Shown here in pieces: positions 21,605 through 29,551 of a stretch of 39,524 nucleotides of DNA (positions are counted from its first letter, which is position 1; each line of letters opens with the position of its first letter). Source of the stretch: Hymenobacter sp. (GTDB lineage Bacteria; Bacteroidota; Bacteroidia; Cytophagales; Hymenobacteraceae); assembly GCA_028288445.1 (NCBI GenBank), contig JAQBNT010000112.1, forward strand, positions 1 through 39,524, read 5' to 3'. A program made the position numbers and the translations under genes. The notes under the pieces are model-generated. The model saw only the letters and a list, made by a program, of their open reading frames with translations, was not told the DNA's origin and made no database searches.

Positions 21605-24600
21605 CTACGCCGTCACGGCTTCCTCACTGCCCAGCTCGCTCAGCACGCGCTTGGCCTGTTGAATGGACCGTACCTCCTCAAACGTCACAATGAGCTGCGC
21701 CTTGTGTTCCTTCAGCTTGGCGGTGCGCGGGTGCGTCTGCACGTAGTTGAGGATGGTGCCGAACTGCTCGCCCTGGAAGTAGGCCTTGTGGTCGTCGTCG
21801 GCGGGCAGGTAGCCCTTCAGCGTGTCGCGCTTGAGCGTGATTTTGGCGAAGCCCACCTTGCAGGCCTGCCAGCGCAGCCGCACGATGTCGGCCAGCTGCT
21901 CCACCTCGGGCGGCATCGGCCCAAACCGGTCCACCATACTGGCCAGCAGCTTGCGCAGCTCCTCCGGCTTCTGGGCCCGGTCGAGCTTGGCGTAGAGCTG
22001 CAAGCGCTCCGACACGTTGCTCACGTACTTTTCGGGGATGAGCACCTGCTGGTCCGTCTCCACGTTGCACTCCTGCGCCCGGCCCGCGCCGGCCGCCAGC
22101 TGTAGCCGCTGCTGGCTGTTGGCATCGCCCAGAAACAGGTCGCGGAATTCGGTTTCCTTCAGCTCCGTCACCGCCTCGTCCAGAATCTGGTGGTAGGTTT
22201 CGTAGCCTAGGTCGTTGATGAAGCCCGACTGCTCGCCGCCCAGCAAGTTGCCCGCGCCGCGAATATCCAGGTCGCGCATGGCCACGTTGAAGCCCGCGCC
22301 CAGGTCCGAAAACTCCTCCAGCGTACTCAGGCGCTTACGCGCATCGGCCGGCAGCTGCGCCACCGGCGGCGTCAGCAGGTAGCAGTAGGCCTTGCGGTTG
22401 GAGCGGCCCACGCGGCCCCTCATCTGGTGCAGGTCCGAGAGGCCGGCCAAGTGGGCGCGGTTGATGATGATGGTGTTGGCGTTGGGAATATCAAGGCCCG
22501 ATTCGATGATGTTGGTGCTCACCAGCACGTCGTATTCGCCCTCCACGAATTTCATCATGCGCTTTTCCAGCATCTCGCCGTCCATCTGCCCGTGGGCGAA
22601 GGTGATTTTGGCATCCGGCACCAGCCGCAAAATCGTGCCGGCCATTTCCTCGATGTCCTTCACGCGGTTGTGCACGAAAAACACCTGCCCGCCGCGCTTC
22701 AGCTCCCGCGCCACCGCGTCCCGAATCAGGATTTCATCATACACGTGCAGCTCCGTGTTCACCGGCTGGCGGTTGGGCGGCGGCGTGGCAATCACGCTCA
22801 AATCGCGCGCGCCCATCAGCGAGAAGTGCAGCGTGCGCGGAATCGGCGTGGCCGAGAGCGTGAGCGTGTCCACGTTCACCTTCAATTCCTTCAGCTTATC
22901 CTTGGTCTTGACGCCGAATTTCTGCTCTTCGTCAATAATCAGAATGCCCAAATCCTTAAACTTGATATCCTTGTTGGTAAGCCGGTGCGTGCCAATCAGA
23001 ATATCGGTTTTGCCCTCCGCCACGCGCCCCAGCGTCTCCTTTATCTGCTTGGTCGATTTGAAGCGGTTGATGTATTCCACCGTCACCGGCAGCGTGGCCA
23101 GCCGGTCGCGGAAGGTCTTGTAGTGCTGCATCGCCAGGATAGTAGTAGGCACCAGCACGGCGGCCTGCTTGCCATCGGCCACGGCTTTGAAGGCCGCCCG
23201 AATGGCAATTTCCGTCTTGCCAAAGCCCACGTCGCCGCAAATCAGCCGGTCCATCGGGTGGGGCTGCTGCATGTCGTTTTTCACGTCCTCGGTGGCTTTG
23301 GCCTGGTCGGGCGTGTCTTCGTAAATGAAGCTGGACTCCAACTCCGCCTGCAAAAAGCCATCGACCGAAAATGCGAAGCCCGGCGCCGTCTTCCGCTTGG
23401 CATACAGGCGAATCAGGTCGGCCGCAATGTCCTTCACCTTCTTCTTAACCGACTTCTTCTTGTTCTCCCACTCCGGCGAGCCCAGCTTGCTCATTGTAGG
23501 CGGCGAACCCTCCGCGCCGCTGTACTTGGCAATCTTGTGCAGCGAGTGAATGCTGACCGTCAGCAAGTCATCGTCCCGATAAACCAGCCGGATAGCCTCC
23601 TGAATCTGCCCGTTTATCTCCACCTGCGTCAGGCCCGCAAACCGGGCAATGCCGTAGTCCTGGTGCGTCACGTAGTCGCCCGGTTGCAGCGTCTTCAACT
23701 CGCGCAGCGTCAGCGCCTTCTTCTTCGAGAATTTCCGCGCTTCCTGCGCCCGGTAGTAGCGCTCAAACAGCTGGTGGTCGGTGTACACGGCCAGCTCCAG
23801 CTGCTCATCAATAAAGCCTTCGCGCAACGCCATCAGCAAATGCTGAAACTGCACGTTGTTATCTAATTCGTCAAATATTGTCCGCAGCCGGTCGGCCTGG
23901 CGCACGGTATCGGCGGTAATTATCGTGGTGAAATTGCGGAGTTGATTTTCTTTGATATTCTTCACCATCCGCTCAAATTCCTTGTTGAAACTCGGCTGCG
24001 GCTTGGCGGAAAATTGAAATGTATCGGCGTTTTTGAAATGAAACCGCTTGCCGAATTCCACCACCGCGAATTCATCGAGCAATTTCTTAAAGCTTTTACC
24101 CGATTCGAATAAATCGCCCGGCTTGCTCACGATTTGCATGCCACCCGCCTCGCTCAGCATCTGCTGAAAATTCGCTTCGGCTTTCTCGAATAATTCGTTC
24201 ACTACGTCCAGCGTCTGGCGCACGTCTTTGGCCCAGATACAGGCCGTACGGGGCAGAAATTCAAAGAAAGCCTCGCGCGTTTCGGTCAGCATCTTGGTCT
24301 GCACATTCGGGATAATGCTGATGCTGGGCCGCGCTTCCACCGACAATTGCGTCTCGGGGTTAAACGTCCGAATACTCTCGATTTCATCGCCGAATAATTC
24401 GAGACGGAATGGCAATTCATTCGCGTAGCTGAATACATCTACAATACCGCCGCGCACGGCATATTGCCCCGCCTCGTACACAAAATCCGTTTTCTCGAAA
24501 TCGTATTCGCCCAGCAATTCGCCCAGGAAATTCACGTCCAGCTTGTCGCCTACCTTCGCGTTGAACGTATTTTTAACCAGGCTCTGGCGGTTAATTACCT

Positions 24601-25024
24601 TTTCCGTCAGCGCCTCCGGGTAGGTCACGATAAACACGCTGTTGCCCGTGCTGGCCGCCCGCGTCGTGTTGATGCGGTTCAGGGCCTCGGCGCGCATCAG
24701 CACGTTGGCATTTTCGGTTTCATCGAACTGGTAGGGCCGCTTGTAGGAACTCGGGAACAGCAGCACCTCCGGTCCCTCGGGCAGCAAGTGTTGCAAGTCG
24801 GCCAGGAAATAGGCCGCCTCGTCCTTGTCGTGCATAATAAACACGTGCGGGTGCTGGGCGTGGGCCACGGCCGCCGCCACCACGGCATCCTGGCTGCCCA
24901 CCAGGCCGCGCAGGTGCAGGCGCAGGCCGTTGGGGTTGGGCTTGGCGGCCTCGCGCAGGCGGGAAGCCAGCACCTGCAGCTCGGGCGAAAGTCGATAGAG
25001 GCGAAGAAAGTCAGCTACTTGCAC
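21605..25024 (-). CDS. mfd: Transcription-repair coupling factor
   Basis: A 1139-residue ATP-driven translocase that removes RNA polymerase stalled at DNA lesions and recruits UvrA for nucleotide excision repair. The N-terminal UvrB-like region holds YKRPYQFDETENANVLMRAEAL; GDYVTHQDYGIARFAGL starts the RNA-polymerase-interacting domain (near residue 450). The helicase motor contains MDRLICGDVGFGKTEIAIRAAFKA (Walker A, about 595-605), LGILIIDEEQKFGVK (DEEQ box, about 695), TLTLSATPIPRTLHFSLMGARDLSVI and LVSTNIIESGLDIPNANTIIINRAHLAGLSDLHQMRGRVGRS. A C-terminal regulatory domain follows (SERLQLYAKLDRAQKPEELRKLLASMVDRFGPMPPEV). The start is a GTG at 25024; length and domains are those of a complete Mfd. 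It diverges from the YdjM-like gene. Confidence 0.97.
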   Translation of the reverse strand: MQVADFLRLYRLSPELQVLASRLREAAKPNPNGLRLHLRGLVGSQDAVVAAAVAHAQHPHVFIMHDKDEAAYFLADLQHLLPEGPEVLLFPSSYKRPYQFDETENANVLMRAEALNRINTTRAASTGNSVFIVTYPEALTEKVINRQSLVKNTFNAKVGDKLDVNFLGELLGEYDFEKTDFVYEAGQYAVRGGIVDVFSYANELPFRLELFGDEIESIRTFNPETQLSVEARPSISIIPNVQTKMLTETREAFFEFLPRTACIWAKDVRQTLDVVNELFEKAEANFQQMLSEAGGMQIVSKPGDLFESGKSFKKLLDEFAVVEFGKRFHFKNADTFQFSAKPQPSFNKEFERMVKNIKENQLRNFTTIITADTVRQADRLRTIFDELDNNVQFQHLLMALREGFIDEQLELAVYTDHQLFERYYRAQEARKFSKKKALTLRELKTLQPGDYVTHQDYGIARFAGLTQVEINGQIQEAIRLVYRDDDLLTVSIHSLHKIAKYSGAEGSPPTMSKLGSPEWENKKKSVKKKVKDIAADLIRLYAKRKTAPGFAFSVDGFLQAELESSFIYEDTPDQAKATEDVKNDMQQPHPMDRLICGDVGFGKTEIAIRAAFKAVADGKQAAVLVPTTILAMQHYKTFRDRLATLPVTVEYINRFKSTKQIKETLGRVAEGKTDILIGTHRLTNKDIKFKDLGILIIDEEQKFGVKTKDKLKELKVNVDTLTLSATPIPRTLHFSLMGARDLSVIATPPPNRQPVNTELHVYDEILIRDAVARELKRGGQVFFVHNRVKDIEEMAGTILRLVPDAKITFAHGQMDGEMLEKRMMKFVEGEYDVLVSTNIIESGLDIPNANTIIINRAHLAGLSDLHQMRGRVGRSNRKAYCYLLTPPVAQLPADARKRLSTLEEFSDLGAGFNVAMRDLDIRGAGNLLGGEQSGFINDLGYETYHQILDEAVTELKETEFRDLFLGDANSQQRLQLAAGAGRAQECNVETDQQVLIPEKYVSNVSERLQLYAKLDRAQKPEELRKLLASMVDRFGPMPPEVEQLADIVRLRWQACKVGFAKITLKRDTLKGYLPADDDHKAYFQGEQFGTILNYVQTHPRTAKLKEHKAQLIVTFEEVRSIQQAKRVLSELGSEEAVTA

Positions 25025-25159
25025 AAGGAAATCAGGCTAGAGGGGCAAATGAACTAGCCCGGCCGGATAAATTTCCGGTCGGGCAGCGGGGTAAATACAC
25101 GGCAAAGGTGGCGAAGGTTTCCGGGGCTGCCCGTAGCTTCGTTGCTGTTTGAGCTACCT

Positions 25160-25260
25160 GTCATCCTGAGCGTAGCGAAGGGACTTATCCCCCTTTGGGT
25201 GGCAGTAATAAATCCAGTTGGTACTGACGTAAGAAGGTCCTTCGCTGCGCTCAGGATGAC
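25160..25260. repeat. Palindromic element D2 (101 bp, GTCATCCTGAG termini)
   Basis: It opens GTCATCCTGAGCGTAGCGAA and closes with GCTCAGGATGAC; the arms pair over the outer about 28 bases with few mismatches, while the inner part differs from D1. Unlike most copies it lies between divergent genes (mfd and the YdjM-like gene), in the presumed promoter region of both. Confidence 0.85.
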
Positions 25261-25293
25261 AGATAAATTCTCAAGACCAACTTCACAAACCCC

Positions 25294-26034
25294 ATGCGCG
25301 GCTCTTCTCATCTGGCCATCGGCCTCATCACCGGCGTGGCCGTGGCCGGACTGGCCCCGGGCATTCCGTTCTCGTTGGCCGGCATTGCCCTAGCCGGTTT
25401 CTCCAGCCTCGCCCCCGACCTCGACCACCCCGAAAGCCGCCTCAGCAAGCGCCTTGGTTTCACCCAGAACTACGTGCGCTGGGCCTTCGTGGCCGGGGCG
25501 CTGGCACTGGCTGCCTTTGCCTACCTGCAACTGCGGCCCGGCTCCGAACAACGCCTCTACTACACGGCCGCGCTGGCTTTCGGGCTCATTGGCGTGGGCC
25601 TGCAGGGCGGCTCCACGCGGCGGCTGGCGCTGCTGTTCACGGGTCTGGGCACGGTGGTGGCCGGCCTCTACACCGAACAGCTCTGGCTGAGCCTGCTGGG
25701 CACGTTTGTGGCGCTCGCCCCCTTCACCGCGCACCGCTCCTGGACGCACACCATCTGGGCCACCGCGCTCTGGACCTACATCGGCTACCTCGCCGACCAG
25801 CACCTCGGCTGGCGTGGCGTGGCCCTGTACGCCGGCAGCGGCTACGCCTCGCATCTGCTGGCCGATACGCTCACCAAATCGGGCGTGCGGTGGTTTCTGC
25901 CCATCTCGGAGTTCTCGTTCAAAGTCCCACTTATCAGCACCGGCTCGGCCCGCGGCAATATGCTGGAAGTCGGCATTTGCGTGGGCTATGCGCTGCTGGT
26001 GCTGGTGCTGGTGGTGGGGCACATGGGTTTTTAG
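25294..26034 (+). CDS. YdjM-like inner-membrane metal-dependent hydrolase (DUF457 family)
   Basis: A 246-residue polytopic membrane protein of the YdjM/LexA-regulated hydrolase family. Conserved histidine and aspartate motifs are all present: SSHLAIGLITGVAVAG (4-19), SSLAPDLDHPESRLSKRLGF (about 38-57), HRSWTHTIWATALW (about 149-162) and GYASHLLADTLTKSGVRWFLP (about 188-208). These residues probably bind a metal within the membrane. Five or six hydrophobic segments are visible. The exact reaction is unknown; E. coli YdjM is SOS-inducible, but no LexA box is obvious here. ATG 25294 lies 34 bases after element D2. Confidence 0.9.
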   Translation: MRGSSHLAIGLITGVAVAGLAPGIPFSLAGIALAGFSSLAPDLDHPESRLSKRLGFTQNYVRWAFVAGALALAAFAYLQLRPGSEQRLYYTAALAFGLIGVGLQGGSTRRLALLFTGLGTVVAGLYTEQLWLSLLGTFVALAPFTAHRSWTHTIWATALWTYIGYLADQHLGWRGVALYAGSGYASHLLADTLTKSGVRWFLPISEFSFKVPLISTGSARGNMLEVGICVGYALLVLVLVVGHMGF

Positions 26035-26418
26035 CCGGGCCCGGCTCCGCCGCTAGGCGCTACGGCATCAGAAACGCCATCCGCTTGATTGTGGGCGCTG
26101 TTGCATAAGTCAGCCCAGACCGTTAGCTTCGCAGCAGATATGCTGGTAAATTAGGGTCGATTTGACATTGATTCGTGTTATTATTCTGCGTTTTCAATCG
26201 TTTTCGCCAGCCGGCATTCGCTAAAATCAATTAAGCTACTTTTTAATCCTGTCAGCTGCCGCCTTTTAGCGGGCTGCTTCGCCCGGGGTTTTCCTACTGA
26301 TATACTGAAAGCTGGAACGGGTGACGAGTAATTTGTCGCACGTGGTTCCGGCATTTCTACTTGATTCACACTCCTAGTCCCACTCAAAACACTTCTCTAA
26401 CTTTACTTAACGCATCCC
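26035..26418. other. 384-base region with a possible insertion-sequence end relic
   Basis: No convincing gene; a 68-codon minus-strand open frame (26181-26387) looks spurious. The stretch is notably more AT-rich after 26100. GGGCGCTGTTGCATAAGTC at about 26093-26111 resembles terminal inverted repeats of transposons whose ends read G-n-G-CTGTTGCA (IS6- and IS5-like), but no opposing copy is visible to 26418. A possible -7 element TAACTTTA (26398-26405) precedes the NYN gene. Confidence 0.4.
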
Positions 26419-27426
26419 ATGAACCAGATGAACAGCCCCTTGATTCGGGTTGGTGTCTTTTATGACGGCAACTATTTCTTAAAAATTAGCGACTATTATT
26501 ATTTCCAGCACGAGCGCAAGGCCCGCATTAGCCTCGAAGGCCTGCACGAGTACATTCGCCACCAGGTAGCTGAAGAAGAAGATGTTGATGTGCGCTTGGC
26601 GCAAATCACCGATGCTCACTTTTTCCGGGGCCGCCTCTCGGCCACCGAAGCCCGCGACAAGGACCGCCTGTTCCACGACCGTCTGCTCGACGACATTCTG
26701 ATGAACCTGGGCGTGCAGACGCACTACATGGCTCTCAAAACCCGCGACGGCCGCCTCCAGGAAAAAGGCATCGACGTGTGGCTGAGCCTCGAAGCCCTCG
26801 AACTCGCCCTGCACAAAACCCTCGACGTGGTCGTGCTCATCGCCGGCGATTCTGATTATGTGCCCCTCATCCGCAAGCTCAACACCGTGGGTACCCGCGT
26901 GATGCTGCTGAACTGGGACTTCAAATACGAAGATTTCAAGGGCGAAACCCGCGTCACGCGCGCCTCGCAGCAGCTGCTGGAGCAGGTGACCTACCCGGTA
27001 GCCATGCACGACGTGATTGACCGCGGCCTCGCCCAGCAGGATGAAGTGGTGGAAGCCATGTTCGTGAGCCAGTCGGAGCCCGCCGCCTTTGCGCCCAGCA
27101 CCGCTGCCGCGCCCAAGCTGGCCCGCCCCACCGGCCCCACCGCCGCCGGCCCCGTGGGCACGCTCGGCATGAGCACCATCAAAAACCTGAAAAACGGCTT
27201 TGGCTTCGTGGTAATGCCGCCGAACAACCTGTTCTTCAGCTACGCCGACCTCACCGAAGGTGATTTCAACGACCTGCGCGAAGGCGACTGGGTAGAGTTC
27301 ACCGTGGGCCGCAACCACCGCGACGAGGACTGCGCCCGCAACGTGCGCAAAGTGCCCGCCCCGCAAATGACCGACGGCGACGACGAGTACGAGCCCGTAG
27401 GCGTGCACGCCACCGCCGAGCTGTAA
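26419..27426 (+). CDS. NYN domain protein with C-terminal cold-shock-like domain
   Basis: A 335-residue cytoplasmic protein combining a PIN-like NYN nuclease domain and an OB-fold. The NYN domain (about 9-195) has IRVGVFYDGNYFLK with a catalytic-type Asp16, EKGIDVWLSLEALELA, and VVVLIAGDSDYVPLIRKLNTVGTRVMLLNW, the conserved acidic positions of LabA/NYN nucleases. A Pro/Ala/Thr linker (about 215-245) leads to a cold-shock-like domain about 245-320 with NGFGFVVM (RNP1-like) and NLFFSYADLTEGDFNDLREGDWVEFTVGRN. This architecture implies RNA or ssDNA targeting by the OB-fold with cleavage by NYN, an inference. It ends at a bidirectional terminator. No partner gene is adjacent. Confidence 0.88.
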   Translation: MNQMNSPLIRVGVFYDGNYFLKISDYYYFQHERKARISLEGLHEYIRHQVAEEEDVDVRLAQITDAHFFRGRLSATEARDKDRLFHDRLLDDILMNLGVQTHYMALKTRDGRLQEKGIDVWLSLEALELALHKTLDVVVLIAGDSDYVPLIRKLNTVGTRVMLLNWDFKYEDFKGETRVTRASQQLLEQVTYPVAMHDVIDRGLAQQDEVVEAMFVSQSEPAAFAPSTAAAPKLARPTGPTAAGPVGTLGMSTIKNLKNGFGFVVMPPNNLFFSYADLTEGDFNDLREGDWVEFTVGRNHRDEDCARNVRKVPAPQMTDGDDEYEPVGVHATAEL

Positions 27427-27442
27427 GCCGATTCAATATCAA

Positions 27443-27487
27443 GACACAAAAAAGCCTGCCAGAATCATCTGGTAGGCTTTTTGTGTC
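27443..27487. terminator. Bidirectional terminator between the NYN and PaaI genes
   Basis: GACACAAAAAAGCCTGCCAGA (27443-27463) pairs with TCTGGTAGGCTTTTTGTGTC (27468-27487) with one bulged A and one wobble. A and T tracts flank the GC core on both strands, suited to ending the convergent NYN and thioesterase transcripts. Confidence 0.9.
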
Positions 27488-27501
27488 CTGGCAGGTAATA
27501 C

Positions 27502-27981
27502 CTAGCCCATCAGCAGCTGCGCAAAGTCGCGCTTGGAAGCTGGGTAACGGTTGAAAGTGCCCAGGCCGCGCGCCACGGCCACATCGTCATGGCCTGCCTT
27601 CACGCGGTAGACCACGCAGCTGCTCACTACCAGCGAGTTGCCGCTGTGGTCGACGATGCCGCGCGCCACCAGCTCATCGTGCAAGTGCACGGCGTGCAGG
27701 TAATTCATCTTGAACTCGACGGTGGATACCAGTTCCATTTTGGTGAAGGCAAGGGAGAGGGCCGCCGCGCCCAAGGCGGCGTCCATCAGGCCGGCCAGCA
27801 CGCCGCCGTGGCAGGTGTTGGGGGATGAGAGGTGCTCGTCGCGGATGCGCATCCGGTATTCGATTTGGCCGGGCGTACTCACCGTCAGCTCCATGCCGTT
27901 GGTGCGGCCGTAGTGGTTCATCTGGTTGTAGGCGGCCACCATGGTAGCGAGGTCGGGGAGAGCAGGGACTTTATCGGACAT
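27502..27981 (-). CDS. PaaI family thioesterase (hotdog fold)
   Basis: A 159-residue hotdog-fold protein that probably hydrolyses an acyl-CoA thioester in the cytoplasm. The helical N-terminus is followed by RIRDEHLSSPNTCHGGVLAGLMDAALGAAALSLAF (about 50-85), with the HGG and the downstream Asp typical of PaaI active sites, then STVEFKMNYLHAVHLHDELVARGIVDHSGNSLVVSSCVVYR. ATG 27981 (MSDKVPALPDLATMV) is preferred over 28047, whose extra residues do not resemble the family. It diverges from the DUF962 gene with about 110 bases between them. Substrate unknown. Confidence 0.88.
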   Translation of the reverse strand: MSDKVPALPDLATMVAAYNQMNHYGRTNGMELTVSTPGQIEYRMRIRDEHLSSPNTCHGGVLAGLMDAALGAAALSLAFTKMELVSTVEFKMNYLHAVHLHDELVARGIVDHSGNSLVVSSCVVYRVKAGHDDVAVARGLGTFNRYPASKRDFAQLLMG

Positions 27982-28093
27982 GGGCGAGGGTAGGAATTGC
28001 CCCGGCAAATTTGCCGAAAAATCTGCTTCATTTGTTGGAAGCGGCATTTCCAGAGTTGAAAAACCGTGGTTTCACTCCTTTCTTGTGTCCACA

Positions 28094-28399
28094 ATGTCCT
28101 TGCAGTCGCTCACATTCGCCGAGTTTTATCCCCGATACCTGCGCGAACACAGCCGGCGGGGTACGCGAGTGCTGCATTTTGTGGGCACCACGCTATTTAT
28201 TATCTGCCTGGTGATGCTGCTTCGCACCGGCAACTGGAACTGGCTGGCGGCCGGCGTAGTAGCGGCCTATGGCTTTGCTTGGGTCGGCCATTTCTTTATT
28301 GAACACAACCGGCCAGCCACCTTTCAGCACCCGTGGTTTTCATTGCTGGGCGATTTTCGGATGTGTTTCGACCTGTGGCGCGGCCGCGAGAAATTCTAG
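28094..28399 (+). CDS. DUF962 (Mpo1-like) membrane protein
   Basis: A 101-residue protein with FAEFYPRYLREHSRRGTRVLHFVGTTL (about 8-34), two hydrophobic segments (about 30-47 and 52-70), and WVGHFFIEHNRPATFQHPWFSLLGDFRMCF (about 66-95). The HxxG-like positions and the H-F-x-x-E-H-N-x-P-x-T block are hallmarks of DUF962/YGL010w proteins, whose yeast member Mpo1 is an iron-dependent dioxygenase in 2-hydroxy fatty acid alpha-oxidation. Whether the bacterial protein does the same is not known. ATG 28094 is chosen as the family start. Its TAG stop (28397-28399) overlaps the stop of the convergent GNAT gene by three bases. Confidence 0.88.
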   Translation: MSLQSLTFAEFYPRYLREHSRRGTRVLHFVGTTLFIICLVMLLRTGNWNWLAAGVVAAYGFAWVGHFFIEHNRPATFQHPWFSLLGDFRMCFDLWRGREKF

Positions 28400-28857
28400 A
28401 GTTGTTTCCGCATCAGGAAATGTTGGATTTCATCAAACAGCAGGTGCGAAGGCTCGACTACCGTGTAGCCCAGCTTTTCATAAAATCCTACGGCCTTTTC
28501 GCGCGAGTGCAGCACGATTTCTCGCAGGCCCGCGCCCCGTGCCTGCGCTTCCAGATATGCTACCATGCGCTGCCCCAGGCCCTGACCCGCCGCCTCCGGC
28601 GCTACGGCCATGAAGCGGATTTGGCCCTGTTCATTGCCGGTGGGCTGCAACATCCCCACCACCAGGGCTATAGGCTGGCCGGTGGTTTCGGCCAGCAGCA
28701 GGGCGTGGATGGTGCCGGGCTCGTCATCGGCCGGCACGCGTTCAGAGCCCAAAGGCTGCTGCCAGGGCTGGCGCAGCACGGCGTAGCGCAGGGCGTAGTA
28801 GGCGGCCCACTCGGCGGGCGTGCGGGGCGGCTGGATGGGGAGCATAGCAGAATTCAT
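28396..28857 (-). CDS. GNAT family N-acetyltransferase
   Basis: A 153-residue acetyltransferase, acceptor unknown. The N-terminus (TPAEWAAYYALRYAVLRQPWQQPLGSE, about 12-38) is the R-x-x-V-LR block of this GNAT subgroup. IRFMAVAPEAAGQGLGQRMVAYLEAQARGAGLREIVLHSREKAVGFYEKLGYTVVEPSHLLFDEIQHFLMRK contains the acetyl-CoA-binding R/Q-x-x-G-x-G/A signature (GQGLGQRM) and the conserved FYEKLGY. ATG 28857 is chosen over 28986, since the longer form covers the promoter of yajQ; ATG 28845 is also possible. Its stop codon overlaps that of the DUF962 gene in the palindrome CTAG. Confidence 0.9.
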   Translation of the reverse strand: MNSAMLPIQPPRTPAEWAAYYALRYAVLRQPWQQPLGSERVPADDEPGTIHALLLAETTGQPIALVVGMLQPTGNEQGQIRFMAVAPEAAGQGLGQRMVAYLEAQARGAGLREIVLHSREKAVGFYEKLGYTVVEPSHLLFDEIQHFLMRKQL

Positions 28858-28902
28858 GAGGGAAGTGTGAAGCGGGGCGCAACCGCAGGCAGTTCGGGCC
28901 GT

Positions 28903-28910
28903 TACCTTTG
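28903..28910 (+). promoter_or_regulatory. -7 promoter element of yajQ (TACCTTTG)
   Basis: An exact match to TAnnTTTG, 50 bases before the yajQ start, between the divergent GNAT and yajQ starts. A TTG -33 element at the expected distance is not visible. Confidence 0.5.
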
Positions 28911-28960
28911 CGGCCCGGCCGTGGCCGGTTTCTCTTTTCAAAACTACATCCCACCCCGCT

Positions 28961-29452
28961 ATGGCATCTTTCGACATCGTGAGCAAAGTTGACCCGCAAA
29001 CCCTCGAAAACGCGGTAAATACGGCCCAAAAAGAACTGCAAACCCGCTACGACCTGCGCGGCACCAAGGGCGGCATCGAACTCAACAAAAAGGACAACAC
29101 CATCCTGCTGTCTTCGGAAAACTCCATGCGCGTAAAGGCGCTGGAAGATATCCTGCTCGGCCGTGTGGTGAAACAGGGCATCGACGGCACCAGCCTCGAC
29201 TTTACGGCCGAGGAGCAGCCCAGCGGCCAGCTTATCAAAAAGACCATCAAGGTGCGCGCCGGCGTGGACAAGGAGTTCGGCCGCAAAATCATCAAGGCCA
29301 TTAAGGATGCCAAGGTGAAGGTGGAAGCGCAGATGCAGGACGACCAGGTGCGCGTGTCAGCCAAGAAAATCGACGATTTGCAGGCGGCCATTGCCGTGCT
29401 CCGCAAGGCCGATATTGGCCTGCCGCTGCAATTCGTGAACATGAAAAGCTAA
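28961..29452 (+). CDS. yajQ: YajQ family nucleotide-binding protein
   Basis: A 163-residue cytoplasmic protein of usual YajQ length, made of two ferredoxin-like repeats. MASFDIVSKVDPQTLENAVNTAQKELQTRYDLRGTKGGIELNKKDNTILLSSENSMRVKALEDIL is the conserved N-terminal half and QLIKKTIKVRAGVDKEFGRKIIKAIKDAKVKVEAQMQDDQVRVSAKKIDDLQAAIAVLRKADIGLPLQFVNMK the C-terminal half. Xanthomonas and other YajQ proteins bind cyclic di-GMP and affect transcription of virulence genes; GTP binding is reported in others. Here a signalling role is plausible, but no diguanylate cyclase is nearby. It is followed by a long hairpin and then terC. Confidence 0.96.
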   Translation: MASFDIVSKVDPQTLENAVNTAQKELQTRYDLRGTKGGIELNKKDNTILLSSENSMRVKALEDILLGRVVKQGIDGTSLDFTAEEQPSGQLIKKTIKVRAGVDKEFGRKIIKAIKDAKVKVEAQMQDDQVRVSAKKIDDLQAAIAVLRKADIGLPLQFVNMKS

Positions 29453-29464
29453 CGCCTACGGCTT

Positions 29465-29537
29465 AATGAGGAATGAAGAATGAGGAATTGCTTTTCCTGA
29501 TTCATCAGCAACAATTCCTCATTCTTCATTCCTCATT
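29465..29537. repeat. 26-bp perfect hairpin between yajQ and terC
   Basis: AATGAGGAATGAAGAATGAG (from 29465, continuing to 29490) is perfectly complementary to 29512-29537, with a 21-base loop. The arms are built from the short unit ATTC(C/T)TC repeated several times. It lies 14 bases before the terC GTG start, so it would be in the terC leader on a read-through transcript and may limit read-through from yajQ. Confidence 0.8.
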
Positions 29538-29551
29538 CTTCATTCAATAAA

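Noticed and set aside
26181..26387. 68-codon minus-strand open frame between the YdjM-like and NYN genes
   Set aside because: Short, without family resemblance or promoter, in an AT-rich gap; kept only as part of the intergenic description.
29453..29551. yybP-ykoY manganese riboswitch before terC
   Set aside because: The leader consists of simple ATTC-type units in a plain hairpin and lacks the conserved loops of that riboswitch.
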